A stretch of DNA of 64,000 nt, from the NCBI GenBank assembly GCA_965262015.1, contig OZ253494.1, positions 1,736,001 through 1,800,000 of the forward strand, in the 5' to 3' direction. Shown here piece by piece: positions 1 through 8,976 of the stretch. The notes below the pieces were generated by a model. It was given only the letters and a program-made list of their open reading frames with translations. It was not told the origin of the DNA and ran no database searches. Origin of the DNA: G965262015 sp965262015 (GTDB taxonomy: Bacteria; Spirochaetota; Leptospiria; Turneriellales; CBDBES01). The number at the start of each line of letters is the position of its first letter. Position 1 is the stretch's first letter. Made by a program: the position numbers and the translations under genes.

Positions 1-2
1 GT

Positions 3-629
3 CAAGATCTTGCTTATACTTATAGGGAAATACATTGCACAGGCACCTATCACACTAGCAACTGGCTCACAAACCATTATTCTCGTTTGAATTCTTTAGA
101 AAATATTAATGAACATATTATTAGGAAAAGAAAGACCTCTTATGCTACCTCAATCCAAAATAAACCCATTGTATCTGATTATGTTCTTTCTTTATACAAA
201 ACTTGGTTTGAATCTGCCATAGCAGAAACAGACATGGAAGTATTCAATGGTACCCATGATGGTTTACCTATACAAATGGTAGAGGCTTGTTCTTTGGAAC
301 AAGCTCTTGATATAGCTAGCCCTATACCCCACCTAAATCAAATTTCTTATTGGTTAGGTAAGACACAACCTATTATAGAAAAACAGGATTTAAGATCGCT
401 TTGCAATAGTTTGCAGAATCATATTGGGATATATAAAACAGATATCAATCAATCAAGTAAGCATTTAGTATTCTTAGATTATATAGATGAAAAATATAAT
501 TTTTACATAGAGCGTAAAAAACACAATAATGAGATGATAGAACAGCTTAATAAAAAGCGAAAATCAGAAAAATGCGCTTTAATACACTTTTTATCCAAGC
601 AAATTCATATTTATTTAGACAAAGATTAA
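3..629 (+). CDS. Motility-associated factor (DUF115/MptE-like) glycosyltransferase, C-terminal part
   Basis: The reading frame is open to the left edge, so the start lies outside the window; the first in-window candidate start (TTG at 87) is not convincing. The first residues read QDLAYTYREIHCTGT, which matches the conserved 'GQDLAY..G..H..G' block of MAF/DUF115 proteins. About 60 residues later VFNGTHDGLPI resembles the usual N-x-T-x-G-G-x-x-I block near the end of that domain. MAF proteins are linked to flagellin glycosylation in motile bacteria. The last 100 residues are a variable helical tail. A TPR gene follows 29 bases downstream. Family assignment rests on these two motifs only; the catalytic N-terminal half is not visible. 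Confidence 0.6.
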   Translation, partial: QDLAYTYREIHCTGTYHTSNWLTNHYSRLNSLENINEHIIRKRKTSYATSIQNKPIVSDYVLSLYKTWFESAIAETDMEVFNGTHDGLPIQMVEACSLEQALDIASPIPHLNQISYWLGKTQPIIEKQDLRSLCNSLQNHIGIYKTDINQSSKHLVFLDYIDEKYNFYIERKKHNNEMIEQLNKKRKSEKCALIHFLSKQIHIYLDKD

Positions 630-658
630 CCAATTATTTAAATAACCGATAAGTCACT

Positions 659-2008
659 ATGTACAAATTTAAATCATTTTTATTTACTATTGTATTATTC
701 TGTTTAGCATTCAATAACATATATACTTACACTATATATGCATTTAGAAACTATCATGAAGCACATCCCACTAAAATGAACTTACTGGGACGGGTAATTT
801 CGGTTAGCCATGGATTAGGTAATGTAAAAGAAAAGATAGTTAGCTATGATATAAGAGAATGGAATATTACAGCTCAATTAAATCATTATATCCCATTGCG
901 TTATGGCGAAATCATTTATGTTGTACAAAAAAATCCAGATCATATCAGAAGTAAACATGCTTATATTGTTGCTGAGGCAACTGTGTATTCTATATTTAAA
1001 ACAGGTTTTCAGGGGTGGCTACTAAAAGCTAAAGGTAACTTTTTGAAGGTACGCAAAGGGCATTTTATTGCGATCAAGCCCATCAGTCAAAATCGACAAA
1101 AAGCAATTACATTGCTTAGCCAGGCTGAGCGTGAATTTAAATTAAAACGTTATGCCAAAGCTTTAGCTTACTATAAGCAAAGTTTAGAATATGATCCTGG
1201 TAAGCCAGAAACATACCTTAAATTAGCCACACTACATAAAAAGCTTAAGATGACGGATAATATTGGAGTATATCTTGAGCAAGCATGGAAACAATTACAC
1301 CAGTTTGAAGACACCTCTGCTCTTTTACAAATGCCTAGCGATTATTTATCATGGCATAATAGATTACTACAAGATAATAAATCTACAGTATTAAGACATA
1401 TTAAATGTTCTTCAAATAATAATAATATGGTGTTTGCTTGTAAACGAATCAAACATGCTCTACATATTATGAATGAGATTAATAAATATCATAAATATCT
1501 TATTTGGTTGCATGACACCTTAATTAATAGTACTTTTACTAGTGTGGACATACGTAGAATGGCTACCTATGAATTTCAGTACCAATATGCTCGTATATGC
1601 TTTACTATTTACCAGATTCTTAATCAATATACGCCACAAGAAGTGTTGCCCTGGCTAAATAAAATGGAACGACAAACTTTATATAAGCCACTTTATTTAG
1701 AAGCAACAAAGATGCATGCCAAAGGACAGTGGATGTATCCCAAAAAAGAATGGGCATTAGCTTTTTTGTACGCTTCTATGTATTATTTTGAAGACGCACA
1801 CCAGAAACAACCTCTTGATACAAGAGCAGCCTACCGTCTTTTTATGATAGCATATAAACATGCTAGTCAGGTTAAATCTTCGAAAAACAATAGATCTTAT
1901 TCTACGTTGGCTAAGTATTACGGTAAGCATTTACTAAGTTTGCGTAATCATGCCAATTATAATTGGTCTACCATAGAAAAGATGTTGCAAGCATTACCTA
2001 AATCTTAA
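659..2008 (+). CDS. Secreted TPR-repeat protein of unknown function
   Basis: 449 residues. The N-terminus (basic MYKFKS, then about 17 hydrophobic residues) is a signal peptide or anchor, so the protein should act in the periplasm or at the inner membrane. Residues 40-145 form a beta-rich region without a family I recognise. Residues 155-215 contain at least one clear TPR pair (LSQAEREFKLKRYAKALAYY, then a repeat starting YDPGKPETY). The remainder is helical and Tyr/His-rich and may hold degenerate TPRs. It sits between the MAF glycosyltransferase and the Trm112-like gene on the same strand, so co-transcription is possible. The function is unknown; TPRs suggest a scaffold role. Confidence 0.55.
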   Translation: MYKFKSFLFTIVLFCLAFNNIYTYTIYAFRNYHEAHPTKMNLLGRVISVSHGLGNVKEKIVSYDIREWNITAQLNHYIPLRYGEIIYVVQKNPDHIRSKHAYIVAEATVYSIFKTGFQGWLLKAKGNFLKVRKGHFIAIKPISQNRQKAITLLSQAEREFKLKRYAKALAYYKQSLEYDPGKPETYLKLATLHKKLKMTDNIGVYLEQAWKQLHQFEDTSALLQMPSDYLSWHNRLLQDNKSTVLRHIKCSSNNNNMVFACKRIKHALHIMNEINKYHKYLIWLHDTLINSTFTSVDIRRMATYEFQYQYARICFTIYQILNQYTPQEVLPWLNKMERQTLYKPLYLEATKMHAKGQWMYPKKEWALAFLYASMYYFEDAHQKQPLDTRAAYRLFMIAYKHASQVKSSKNNRSYSTLAKYYGKHLLSLRNHANYNWSTIEKMLQALPKS

Positions 2009-2051
2009 AAGTGAAAGAAGCTTTCTTTACTTGATGTGGTAAAAAATTAGT

Positions 2052-2303
2052 ATGTTGATACCAGAAGTAATATTAGATGTGCTGGCCTGTCCTGTTACAA
2101 AAAATAGTCTCTGTATAATTTCCGATGAGGTTTTGCTTAAAGTGAATGATAGTATCTTGAAAAAAAAATGTCGTAATGTTAAAGGCGATCAAATTAAACA
2201 CCCTTTACGGGCTGCCTTATACGAACCCCATCAAAAAAGGATATATCCTATTATAGAAGGGATTCCAATTTTAATAGAGAAAGAATCTATTTTATTTGCT
2301 TAA
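2052..2303 (+). CDS. Trm112-like (UPF0434) small protein
   Basis: 83 residues. It begins MLIPEVILDVLACPVTK, matching the Trm112/UPF0434 start 'LLdiLaCPvckg', and ends with the typical 'ypi.egiPiLi' block (YPIIEGIPILIEKE). Family members are small zinc-binding or zinc-ribbon-derived proteins; eukaryotic Trm112 activates methyltransferases. Here only one Cys remains of the first CPxC pair (CPVTK), and the spacing of later Cys does not suggest an intact zinc site. dxs starts six bases after its stop, so the two are probably co-transcribed. Confidence 0.75.
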   Translation: MLIPEVILDVLACPVTKNSLCIISDEVLLKVNDSILKKKCRNVKGDQIKHPLRAALYEPHQKRIYPIIEGIPILIEKESILFA

Positions 2304-2309
2304 TGATTA

Positions 2310-4223
2310 ATGTTGTTACCACATATCAATTCCTTAGAGACACTCAAAAAACTCTCTATTCATGAATTACCTCAGTTATGCGACGAAATTCGTAGCTATA
2401 TAATTGATACACTAAGCCAGGTTGGTGGTCATCTTGCTTCTAATCTAGGAAGTATTGAAATTACAGTAGCCTTACATTATGTATTTGAATCTCCCATAGA
2501 TAAAATATGTTGGGATGTTGGCCACCAATGTTATACCCATAAAATATTAACAGGTCGAAAAGATGAATTACGTAAAGTACGGACGATTGAGGGTCCATCT
2601 GGTTTTCCTCGTCAAGAAGAATCTGTGCATGATCTTTATAATACAGGACATGCTGGTACATCCATTAGCCAGGCATTGGGTGAAGCGGTTGCACGAGATC
2701 GGAAATATGATTTAAATATTATTCATCAGTTGCATGATGTCATCGCTGTAACTGGTGATGCTTCAATTGCTACAGGGCTTTCGTTTGAAGCCCTAAATCA
2801 TGCTGGCGATATTCAATCACCTTTTCTGGTTCTACTTAATGACAATGAAATGAGTATTTCACCTAATGTAGGTGCTCTAAATTATGCTTTTAGTAGAATA
2901 ATAACAGAGAATATTTATAAAACAAAACGACGCCAATTTTATAGCTTATTAGCGAGTATACCATGGATAGGTCGGTATCTTAATAAATTTACCCTGAAAG
3001 CAAAAACATCCATTAAAGCATTTATTACAGAGAATCATTTTTTTGAGACACTTGGTTTTCGTTATATAGGCCCTATGGATGGACATAATGTCATTCAAAT
3101 GGTACGAATTATGCAAAACTTAAAAAACTTACAAGTGCCAACTGTTTTACATCTTATTACAGTAAAAGGCAAAGGGTATCGGCCAGCAGAAAAAGATCCT
3201 GTTTTATATCATGGAGTGAAACCATTCAGAGCTAGTACAGGCGAAATGTCTATGAAGGAGGGTTCCTGGTCAATAAGTGATTTTGTTGGGCATGGTTTAT
3301 CTCATTTAGCCAACAAAATACCTGAATTATGTGTTATTACACCAGCTATGAAAGAAGGTTCTGGATTGGTTGAATTTGCACGTTTACATTCCAGTAAATT
3401 TTTTGATGTGGGTATTGCAGAACAGCATGCTACTACATTTGCGGGTTCTATGGCACGAGCAGGGATGAAGCCATTTTTATGTATTTATTCTACTTTTTTA
3501 CAAAGAGGTTACGATCAACTTATTCATGATATTAGTCTTATGAATTTACCAGTTAAAATTGTACTAGATCGAGCTGGTTGTGTGGGTGGAGACGGAGAGA
3601 CACACCAAGGAGTTTATGATATTGCGTATATGTCTTGTATACCCAATATGCGTATCTTAACAGCCTGTAATGTACCAGAGTTGCTTAAAATGCTCACTTT
3701 CATGGCTGGGTATGACCAGCATCCTATTAGTGTTCGATTCCCTAAGACTAGTGCTCCTATTAGTGATTGGAATCATTGGGTGAAAAATGACACCTTACCT
3801 GCAAAATGGTCTCCTTTTAAATCTGAAATTGTACAAAAAGGTAAAGATATCGTATTATTTACGGAAGGTATCATGCTTACCACTGGTATACAAGTATCTC
3901 AGCTACTTAAAGCCAAAAATCTAAGTGTAGAAGTTGTCTCTTTAAAAAGTTTACGCCCACTAGACCGTTTGACGATTAGTCGTTGCATTAAACGACATCA
4001 GTATATTTTTAGTTTAGAGAATCATGTATTAAATGGTGGAGTAGGTGATATCATTGGTAACCAATTTAGAGAAGAGTTAAAAAATAAGATGTTTCATAAA
4101 TTTGGGTTTCCAACAGAACCCATAACACATGGTACTATTAGTTCGATAGAAAAGAAGTACCAGCTTAATCCATCGTCTATTGCAAAAGTAATCGCTAATA
4201 AATGGAAAAAAACTAACTCTTAA
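2310..4223 (+). CDS. dxs: 1-deoxy-D-xylulose-5-phosphate synthase
   Basis: 637 residues, normal length. It condenses pyruvate and glyceraldehyde-3-phosphate with thiamine diphosphate, the first step of the MEP isoprenoid pathway. Visible landmarks are SNLGSIEITVALHYVF near residue 45, HQCYTHKILTGR, GHAGTSISQALG, the transketolase pyrimidine-domain block GIAEQHATTFAGSMARAG near 370, and DRAGCVGGDGETHQG near 425. The ThDP motif near residue 149 reads GDASIATG, with Ala where most DXS have GDG; the Asn partner (LLNDNEMSIS) is intact, so activity is probably kept. Starts ATG six bases after the Trm112-like gene and overlaps the lysA 3' end by four bases, tail to tail. Confidence 0.95.
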   Translation: MLLPHINSLETLKKLSIHELPQLCDEIRSYIIDTLSQVGGHLASNLGSIEITVALHYVFESPIDKICWDVGHQCYTHKILTGRKDELRKVRTIEGPSGFPRQEESVHDLYNTGHAGTSISQALGEAVARDRKYDLNIIHQLHDVIAVTGDASIATGLSFEALNHAGDIQSPFLVLLNDNEMSISPNVGALNYAFSRIITENIYKTKRRQFYSLLASIPWIGRYLNKFTLKAKTSIKAFITENHFFETLGFRYIGPMDGHNVIQMVRIMQNLKNLQVPTVLHLITVKGKGYRPAEKDPVLYHGVKPFRASTGEMSMKEGSWSISDFVGHGLSHLANKIPELCVITPAMKEGSGLVEFARLHSSKFFDVGIAEQHATTFAGSMARAGMKPFLCIYSTFLQRGYDQLIHDISLMNLPVKIVLDRAGCVGGDGETHQGVYDIAYMSCIPNMRILTACNVPELLKMLTFMAGYDQHPISVRFPKTSAPISDWNHWVKNDTLPAKWSPFKSEIVQKGKDIVLFTEGIMLTTGIQVSQLLKAKNLSVEVVSLKSLRPLDRLTISRCIKRHQYIFSLENHVLNGGVGDIIGNQFREELKNKMFHKFGFPTEPITHGTISSIEKKYQLNPSSIAKVIANKWKKTNS

Positions 4224-5509
4224 CATCGTACTTCTAGATCAATGAGTTCTTGTATGTTTTGTGGTTTACGGATAACTCGAACGGTGTCTTGATCAAAGAG
4301 TATCTCGGGGATAAGGGGGCGAGAGTTGTATTGTGAAGACATTACAGAACAGTATGCTCCAGCAAATAAAATCAATAAAGTATCTCCTTGTTGTATAGGG
4401 TTTAACAATATATATCTAGCTATAAAATCACTGCTTTCACAAATAGGTCCAACAATATCATATCGTGTTTTTGGTGAGCTGTAATAGTTATCTCCATTAA
4501 GTGAGATAACGGGATGAACAGCCTGATATAATGCAGGTCGTATTATGTCTGTCATGCCTGCATCAACAATAGCAATATGTTTATTGCGTTTCTCTTTTAT
4601 ATACAGTACATGCGTTACCAAAATACCTATTGGTGCCGATAGAAAACGTCCTGGTTCAAAACAAATAGTATAGTCGCAATGTATCTTAGATAAAGCTTTT
4701 GTTAAATTACTTAGGGGAAATTCTTGAGGAGTATCTATTAAAGGATTGGTATATTCTATTCCAAACCCTCCCCCTAAAGTAATATATTGTATATCATGAT
4801 TGTAAGCTTTTTTAACCTCTTCGGCTACATGAAGTATTTTTTTTAAAGCTTTAATATAATCTTTTACTCGAAATAGTTGTGATCCTAGATGTAAATGGAA
4901 TCCTTGCAATCGAATATATTTACTATTTTGGATGATGTGCAAAGCATGTTTTCTGTTATCGTAATCAATACCAAATTTATCTGATCCCGATCCTGTGCGA
5001 ATATAAGCATGTGTTTTAACAAAAATATTGGGGTTGATACGTAGAGCTACATTTACGTATGTTTGTTTTTGTGTGCTTAATCGATCGATTAAGGCAAGTT
5101 CTTGCAGAGATTCAATATGGATAGATTTTATATTATGCTGAATAGCAAATAAGATATCTTCTTCTGTTTTACCTACTCCTGCAAAAACGATTTGTTCCGC
5201 TCGAAAGCCAGCTTGCAAACCTCTTTCTATTTCCCCTTTTGAAACAACATCTATGCCCACATGGCTGTGTTTTTGTATTTCTTTTAATATGTGTATATTA
5301 GATAAAGATTTAACTGAATAATAAATTAGATAATTTTTTAGTGCAGTGCTTAGGATATTAATTCGTTCACGTAAAAGAGCACTATTATACATATAGAATG
5401 GCCCATTGTACTGGTATTTATCTTTGAGTAATTGCGATGCTTCGTCCACTTTAGATTGCATTGAAATTCCATTCCATTCCAAAACTTTTTGATTATATTT
5501 CCACACCAT
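4220..5509 (-). CDS. lysA: Diaminopimelate decarboxylase
   Basis: 429 residues; PLP enzyme of fold type III that decarboxylates meso-diaminopimelate to L-lysine. The PLP lysine is in YYSVKSLSN (family YAVKAN), followed by GIDVVSKGEIERGLQAGF, the HLHLGSQ block, LGGGFGIEY, EPGRFL, the substrate loop CESSDF (family CESGD) and the C-terminal GAYCSVMSSQYNSRP. The upstream start is kept because QKVLEWNGIS matches the usual 'y.ngvL.vegv' N-terminus. No strong ribosome site is seen. It faces dxs tail to tail with a four-base overlap, and trpB diverges from it 56 bases away, so 5510-5565 must carry both promoters. Confidence 0.92.
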   Translation of the reverse strand: MVWKYNQKVLEWNGISMQSKVDEASQLLKDKYQYNGPFYMYNSALLRERINILSTALKNYLIYYSVKSLSNIHILKEIQKHSHVGIDVVSKGEIERGLQAGFRAEQIVFAGVGKTEEDILFAIQHNIKSIHIESLQELALIDRLSTQKQTYVNVALRINPNIFVKTHAYIRTGSGSDKFGIDYDNRKHALHIIQNSKYIRLQGFHLHLGSQLFRVKDYIKALKKILHVAEEVKKAYNHDIQYITLGGGFGIEYTNPLIDTPQEFPLSNLTKALSKIHCDYTICFEPGRFLSAPIGILVTHVLYIKEKRNKHIAIVDAGMTDIIRPALYQAVHPVISLNGDNYYSSPKTRYDIVGPICESSDFIARYILLNPIQQGDTLLILFAGAYCSVMSSQYNSRPLIPEILFDQDTVRVIRKPQNIQELIDLEVRC

Positions 5510-5565
5510 ACGTCTAAAAATATTTGTCTACATGATTGGTAAATTATAATTAGGTAAGTTTATAG

Positions 5566-6762
5566 ATGTTACCAGATAAAAAAGGCTATTTTGGTGAGTT
5601 TGGTGGTGCCTTTATAACAGAGTTACTGATACCTGCCGTTCAAGAGTTAGAAGTAGCTTATTTAAAATCCCAAAAAGATAAAAAGTTTAAAAAACAGTTA
5701 GATTACTTATATACGAACTATGCAAATCGTCCTACCTTACTATACTATGCTAACAATTTATCAGATAAACTAGGTGCTAAGATATATTTAAAACGAGAAG
5801 ACTTACTACATACAGGTGCCCATAAAATTAATAATACTATAGGCCAAGTTTTATTAGCTAAAACACTCAAGAAAAAACGTATTATTGCAGAAACAGGTGC
5901 TGGACAGCATGGCGTGGCAACAGCTACTGCCTGTGCTTTGTTAGATTTACCCTGTAAGGTTTATATGGGGCATGAAGACTTGAGGCGTCAGGAGCTTAAT
6001 GTTTTTCGTATGCGTCTATTGGGTGCAGAAGTACAGAGTGTAGGAGTTAAAAAGAAAGGTACATTACGAGATGCTATCAACGAGGCACTTCGTGATTGGG
6101 CAACAAACCTAGACACTACACATTATGTTATAGGTTCTGCGATAGGTCCACACCCCTTTCCTATGATAGTACGTGATTTTCAGTCTGTTATTGGAATAGA
6201 GGCCAGAAAACAAATTTTAGCAAAGGAAGGTAAACTACCAGATGCTATATTTGCTTGTGTTGGTGGTGGTTCTAATGCAATTGGTTTGTTTCATGCTTTT
6301 CGTAAAGATTTATCTGTTCAATTAATTGGCGTTGAAGCAGGGGGACATAATACCCAATTAGGTAATCATTCTGCAACGTTATGCGAAGGTACACCTGGTA
6401 TATTACATGGTTGTCTTACCTATTTATTACAAAACCAGCAAGGTTTTATTTCAGAGACTAATTCAGTTTCTGCTGGACTAGACTATCCAGGGGTTGGACC
6501 AGAACATGCTTATTTAAAACAAACTCAGCGAGCTAAGTATGTACAAGTTAGTAATGATGACGCTTTAAAAGCCTTTCAAATGCTATCAAAACTTGAGGGT
6601 ATTATTCCTGCTTTAGAAACATCCCATCCCATTGCTTATTTAAAGAAATGGATAAAACAAAATAAGAAAAATGTCAAAGAACCTCTATTGATTGTTAATC
6701 TTTCAGGGCGAGGCGATAAAGACGTATCAGAAGTTTTACGTATTTTAGAAGCAAAAGATTGA
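5566..6762 (+). CDS. trpB: Tryptophan synthase beta chain
   Basis: 398 residues, full length. It joins indole and serine to tryptophan using PLP. The PLP lysine is in TGAHKINNTIGQ (about residue 87). The phosphate-binding loop GGGSNAIG lies near 231 and the start GYFGEFGGAFI is typical of TrpB1. No trpA or other trp gene is adjacent, so indole must come from elsewhere in the genome or by uptake. The last 20 bases of the gene recur next to hisG at 8977-9005 (separate entry), which suggests that DNA was inserted just behind trpB. Confidence 0.95.
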   Translation: MLPDKKGYFGEFGGAFITELLIPAVQELEVAYLKSQKDKKFKKQLDYLYTNYANRPTLLYYANNLSDKLGAKIYLKREDLLHTGAHKINNTIGQVLLAKTLKKKRIIAETGAGQHGVATATACALLDLPCKVYMGHEDLRRQELNVFRMRLLGAEVQSVGVKKKGTLRDAINEALRDWATNLDTTHYVIGSAIGPHPFPMIVRDFQSVIGIEARKQILAKEGKLPDAIFACVGGGSNAIGLFHAFRKDLSVQLIGVEAGGHNTQLGNHSATLCEGTPGILHGCLTYLLQNQQGFISETNSVSAGLDYPGVGPEHAYLKQTQRAKYVQVSNDDALKAFQMLSKLEGIIPALETSHPIAYLKKWIKQNKKNVKEPLLIVNLSGRGDKDVSEVLRILEAKD

Positions 6763-6769
6763 GAGTATT
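6741..6769 (+). repeat. Left copy of direct repeat made of the trpB 3' end
   Basis: These 29 bases cover the last codons and stop of trpB plus seven bases. They recur at 8977-9005 with four differences, all transitions (25/29 identical). The copies bracket a 2.2-kb stretch of genes unlike their neighbours, as expected for an island that carried or duplicated the 3' end of its target gene. Confidence 0.6.
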
Positions 6770-6855
6770 TGATATAAGTCTAGTAAAAAAAAATTTACCG
6801 TCTTTGATTGTATCCGGGAAAGTATTAGCGATTTTCTTTAAGCTTAACGTGTTTA

Positions 6856-6974
6856 TTAAATTGTGTTGTTAGGCATTAAGTGCCAGTCAGGATGTATTAA
6901 TGTCTGATTATTATACTTTGCATCACTTAAATAGATTCCTTCCTTTGCTTTAGTATCTATAAAATCAACTTCCA
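6856..6974 (-). pseudogene. Possible 3' remnant of a lost gene
   Basis: On the minus strand a frame is open from the IS-end remnant down to a TAA at 6858-6856. It reads about 38 protein-like residues, including EVDFIDTKAKEGIYLSD and LIHPDWHLMPNN. It has no start or ribosome site and stops abruptly at the IS fragment, so it may be the tail of a gene cut by the element. I do not recognise the family. Chance opening in AT-rich DNA cannot be excluded. Confidence 0.25.
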
Positions 6975-7044
6975 CACATGAGAAATTTTACGAATCTATG
7001 AAAGTGGCCTAGACGATAACTGTAACATATCTCTATGGGTTCTA
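6975..7044 (+). mobile_element. Solo right-end fragment of an IS with an rve-type transposase
   Basis: These 70 bases match 59315-59384 at 65 of 70 positions. The fragment encodes the last residues of a transposase (THEKFYESMKVA, stop) and then about 30 bases of noncoding end. The 59-kb copy carries more of the same transposase. The rest of the gap 6763-7137 shows only the trpB repeat, the remnant above and AT-rich DNA. Confidence 0.6.
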
Positions 7045-7137
7045 TGTATAATAAATAAATAACTCTTTACAAAAAAATGGTGCATAAATACGTGTCACGC
7101 CTTAGTAGAGAGTGGGGCCCATATTCAATTTGATTGT

Positions 7138-7614
7138 ATGTTTGATGCAAAAGCAATAACAAATAATTTTATAGATTTATATATCGATCATGATATAATT
7201 AAAAAAATTAGTAATGTTACTGCACAAAAACTAAATTATATTGCTCATGGTCTTTGGTTGGTGGTTTACGATAGCCCACTTATAGAAGAACCTTTTCAAG
7301 CGTGGAAATGGGGGCCTGTAGTTCCATCTTTATATCATCGACTAAAGCGTTTTGGTAGTGAGCATATTGATTATTGTTATCCTCTTGTTGCTGAGGATAG
7401 TGGTATGGTAATAATAGAGAGAGTACATAAGACTTCTGTTGAGAAATTACTAAATTTTATTTTTGAGGCCTATAAAGACTACACTGCTGGTGAACTCATA
7501 GATTTAACACACAGTCCAACTGGAGCATGGTATGAAGCTTATACACAGAAGGGGCAAAATGCTATTATAGATAATGAATCAATCAAAAAAGAATTCCATA
7601 CCCTCTTTCAGTAA
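7138..7614 (+). CDS. Panacea-domain (SocA/DUF4065-type) antitoxin
   Basis: 158 residues, the whole protein being one Panacea/DUF4065 domain. Diagnostic blocks are KLNYIAHGLWLVVYDSPL, FQAWKWGPVVPSLYHRLKRF and the C-terminal YTAGELIDLTHSPTGAWYEA. Panacea proteins are established as antitoxins that neutralise many unrelated toxins encoded next to them; SocA of Caulobacter is a relative that acts as a proteolytic adaptor. The next gene overlaps it by 41 bases in another frame, which is the usual pair arrangement. No convincing Shine-Dalgarno sequence precedes the ATG. The gene sits in a presumed mobile island. Confidence 0.85.
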   Translation: MFDAKAITNNFIDLYIDHDIIKKISNVTAQKLNYIAHGLWLVVYDSPLIEEPFQAWKWGPVVPSLYHRLKRFGSEHIDYCYPLVAEDSGMVIIERVHKTSVEKLLNFIFEAYKDYTAGELIDLTHSPTGAWYEAYTQKGQNAIIDNESIKKEFHTLFQ

Positions 7615-7948
7615 TCTTTACAACATTAAACAAGAGCTAAATTATGATTATAAGCAAAATAAAAGAGTCATTACCAGTGATATTTTTTCTATACTAGAGA
7701 CATATAACATACCGAATACGAATACTATTAGGAATGATATAGAAAAATTTCAAAAGGAAATAATACAAGAAATCAAAAACTCTTATAATACTAATAACAA
7801 AACATCTGCAGAACTACATCGAAAGATATTATCCATTGAAACAATAAAATTTACTTTAATTTTTAAAACAGAGGTACAAAAAATATCTAGTTATGAATTA
7901 AAGATTATTTTTATTACAATTGCAATGTTACACGCACAAGGAAGATAA
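7574..7948 (+). CDS. Unknown protein overlapping the Panacea antitoxin; candidate toxin or partner
   Basis: 124 residues, Asn/Ile/Lys-rich, no signal peptide and no family I recognise. It looks helical; residues 55-75 (IEKFQKEIIQEIKNSYNTN) could be a short coiled coil, and the C-terminus (YELKIIFITIAMLHAQG) is hydrophobic. The ATG lies inside the Panacea gene and the 41-base overlap implies translational coupling. Because Panacea antitoxins pair with very diverse toxins, position is the only reason to propose a toxin role. A truncated or unrelated ORF is possible. Confidence 0.5.
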   Translation: MNQSKKNSIPSFSNLYNIKQELNYDYKQNKRVITSDIFSILETYNIPNTNTIRNDIEKFQKEIIQEIKNSYNTNNKTSAELHRKILSIETIKFTLIFKTEVQKISSYELKIIFITIAMLHAQGR

Positions 7949-8054
7949 ATAAAATACCGGCTAGTCCGTTTTGTCTGAAAATCTTATCTTCAATATAGCC
8001 TCTCTTAATATTCTGATACCCGGCTAACATTGCATGTTTTTTATTTATTTCTAA

Positions 8055-8348
8055 TTAAGGTGTTTTTTTGTGTTTGTAGGCAGTTTTATATAATTCATCT
8101 AAACATGATTGGCTTAATCTCAATCTATCTCCACAAATTTGTTCTTGAAATTGTAATATAGGCAATCTATATTTTCCTCTATGATAATCTAGAGATATTA
8201 TAGCTTGATGTGCTTTATTTTTCTGATTTTGAACTATAACATATTTACTCTCATATTTTAAACTTGGGTATTCATTAAATTCATATCCATAAGGTTCCAA
8301 GAATCTCTTAAGTGTGTCATAGTCTATATAATCTATAAGACTATCCAT
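8055..8348 (-). CDS. Unknown small protein (second gene of a pair)
   Basis: 97 residues, no membrane segment. It starts MDSLIDYIDYDTLKRFLEPY and has a basic tail (AYKHKKTP). It follows the 179-residue gene by six bases on the same strand, so the pair is probably one transcript. It runs convergent to the Panacea pair, with 106 bases between them that include two CCGGCTA motifs. No family recognised. Location in the island bracketed by trpB-end repeats suggests a defence, toxin-antitoxin or mobile-element cargo role, which is inference. Confidence 0.5.
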   Translation of the reverse strand: MDSLIDYIDYDTLKRFLEPYGYEFNEYPSLKYESKYVIVQNQKNKAHQAIISLDYHRGKYRLPILQFQEQICGDRLRLSQSCLDELYKTAYKHKKTP

Positions 8349-8354
8349 TTATTG

Positions 8355-8894
8355 CTATAAAGAAGCAGATAATGGTTCTTTATCATTTATACTTGAATTT
8401 TCTTTAGAAAATAATTGAATATCATTAAAATGTAAAATATTGCTTTCTTTAGGTCTGTTAATTAATGTATTTAGTGTAGTATACGATCGTTTTAGTTTTT
8501 TTATTCTTTCCTGATTCGCTTGATCCATAATATTTTGCCAATGACCTTTGCAAGATAACTGCCCATCAAATAGATTGTCAAATAGCTCGTTTTCTATAAT
8601 ATTCCTAACATACACATTGGACATTTCTATAAGTTGATCAATTACAATATGAATAACTTGCTTCTTCTTTCTCTCTTTAATGTATTCCGTAGTAAAAAAA
8701 CCGAAATCTATATTTAAACCTCTTATGTATTTTTCTTGTTGATTTTCAAATATCATCAACCAAACGCTTGGTAACTCGATTGGGCACCCTTCACTTTTCT
8801 TTATCGACAAAGTCTTAATACAATTTTGTTCTTCTTTAAGCAAATCCATCTTCTTTAACACTCTTGCATCTCTTGTGTATATTAAGTCAATCAT
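8355..8894 (-). CDS. Unknown protein, first gene of an island pair
   Basis: 179 residues, soluble, charged. It starts MIDLIYTRDARVLKKMDLLK and includes a Lys-rich stretch (EYIKERKKKQVIHIVIDQL) around residue 80 and a low-complexity C-terminus. I recognise no domain. No clear Shine-Dalgarno sequence precedes the ATG. It is followed six bases later by the 97-residue gene. Both lie between the two trpB-end repeats. Confidence 0.5.
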   Translation of the reverse strand: MIDLIYTRDARVLKKMDLLKEEQNCIKTLSIKKSEGCPIELPSVWLMIFENQQEKYIRGLNIDFGFFTTEYIKERKKKQVIHIVIDQLIEMSNVYVRNIIENELFDNLFDGQLSCKGHWQNIMDQANQERIKKLKRSYTTLNTLINRPKESNILHFNDIQLFSKENSSINDKEPLSASL

Positions 8895-8976
8895 ATATTT
8901 AACGGCATTTCATTGAATGCACATCTCAATAATTTTTACTTACGATATAAATTATTAGTAGATTAGCTTTCTCTAG

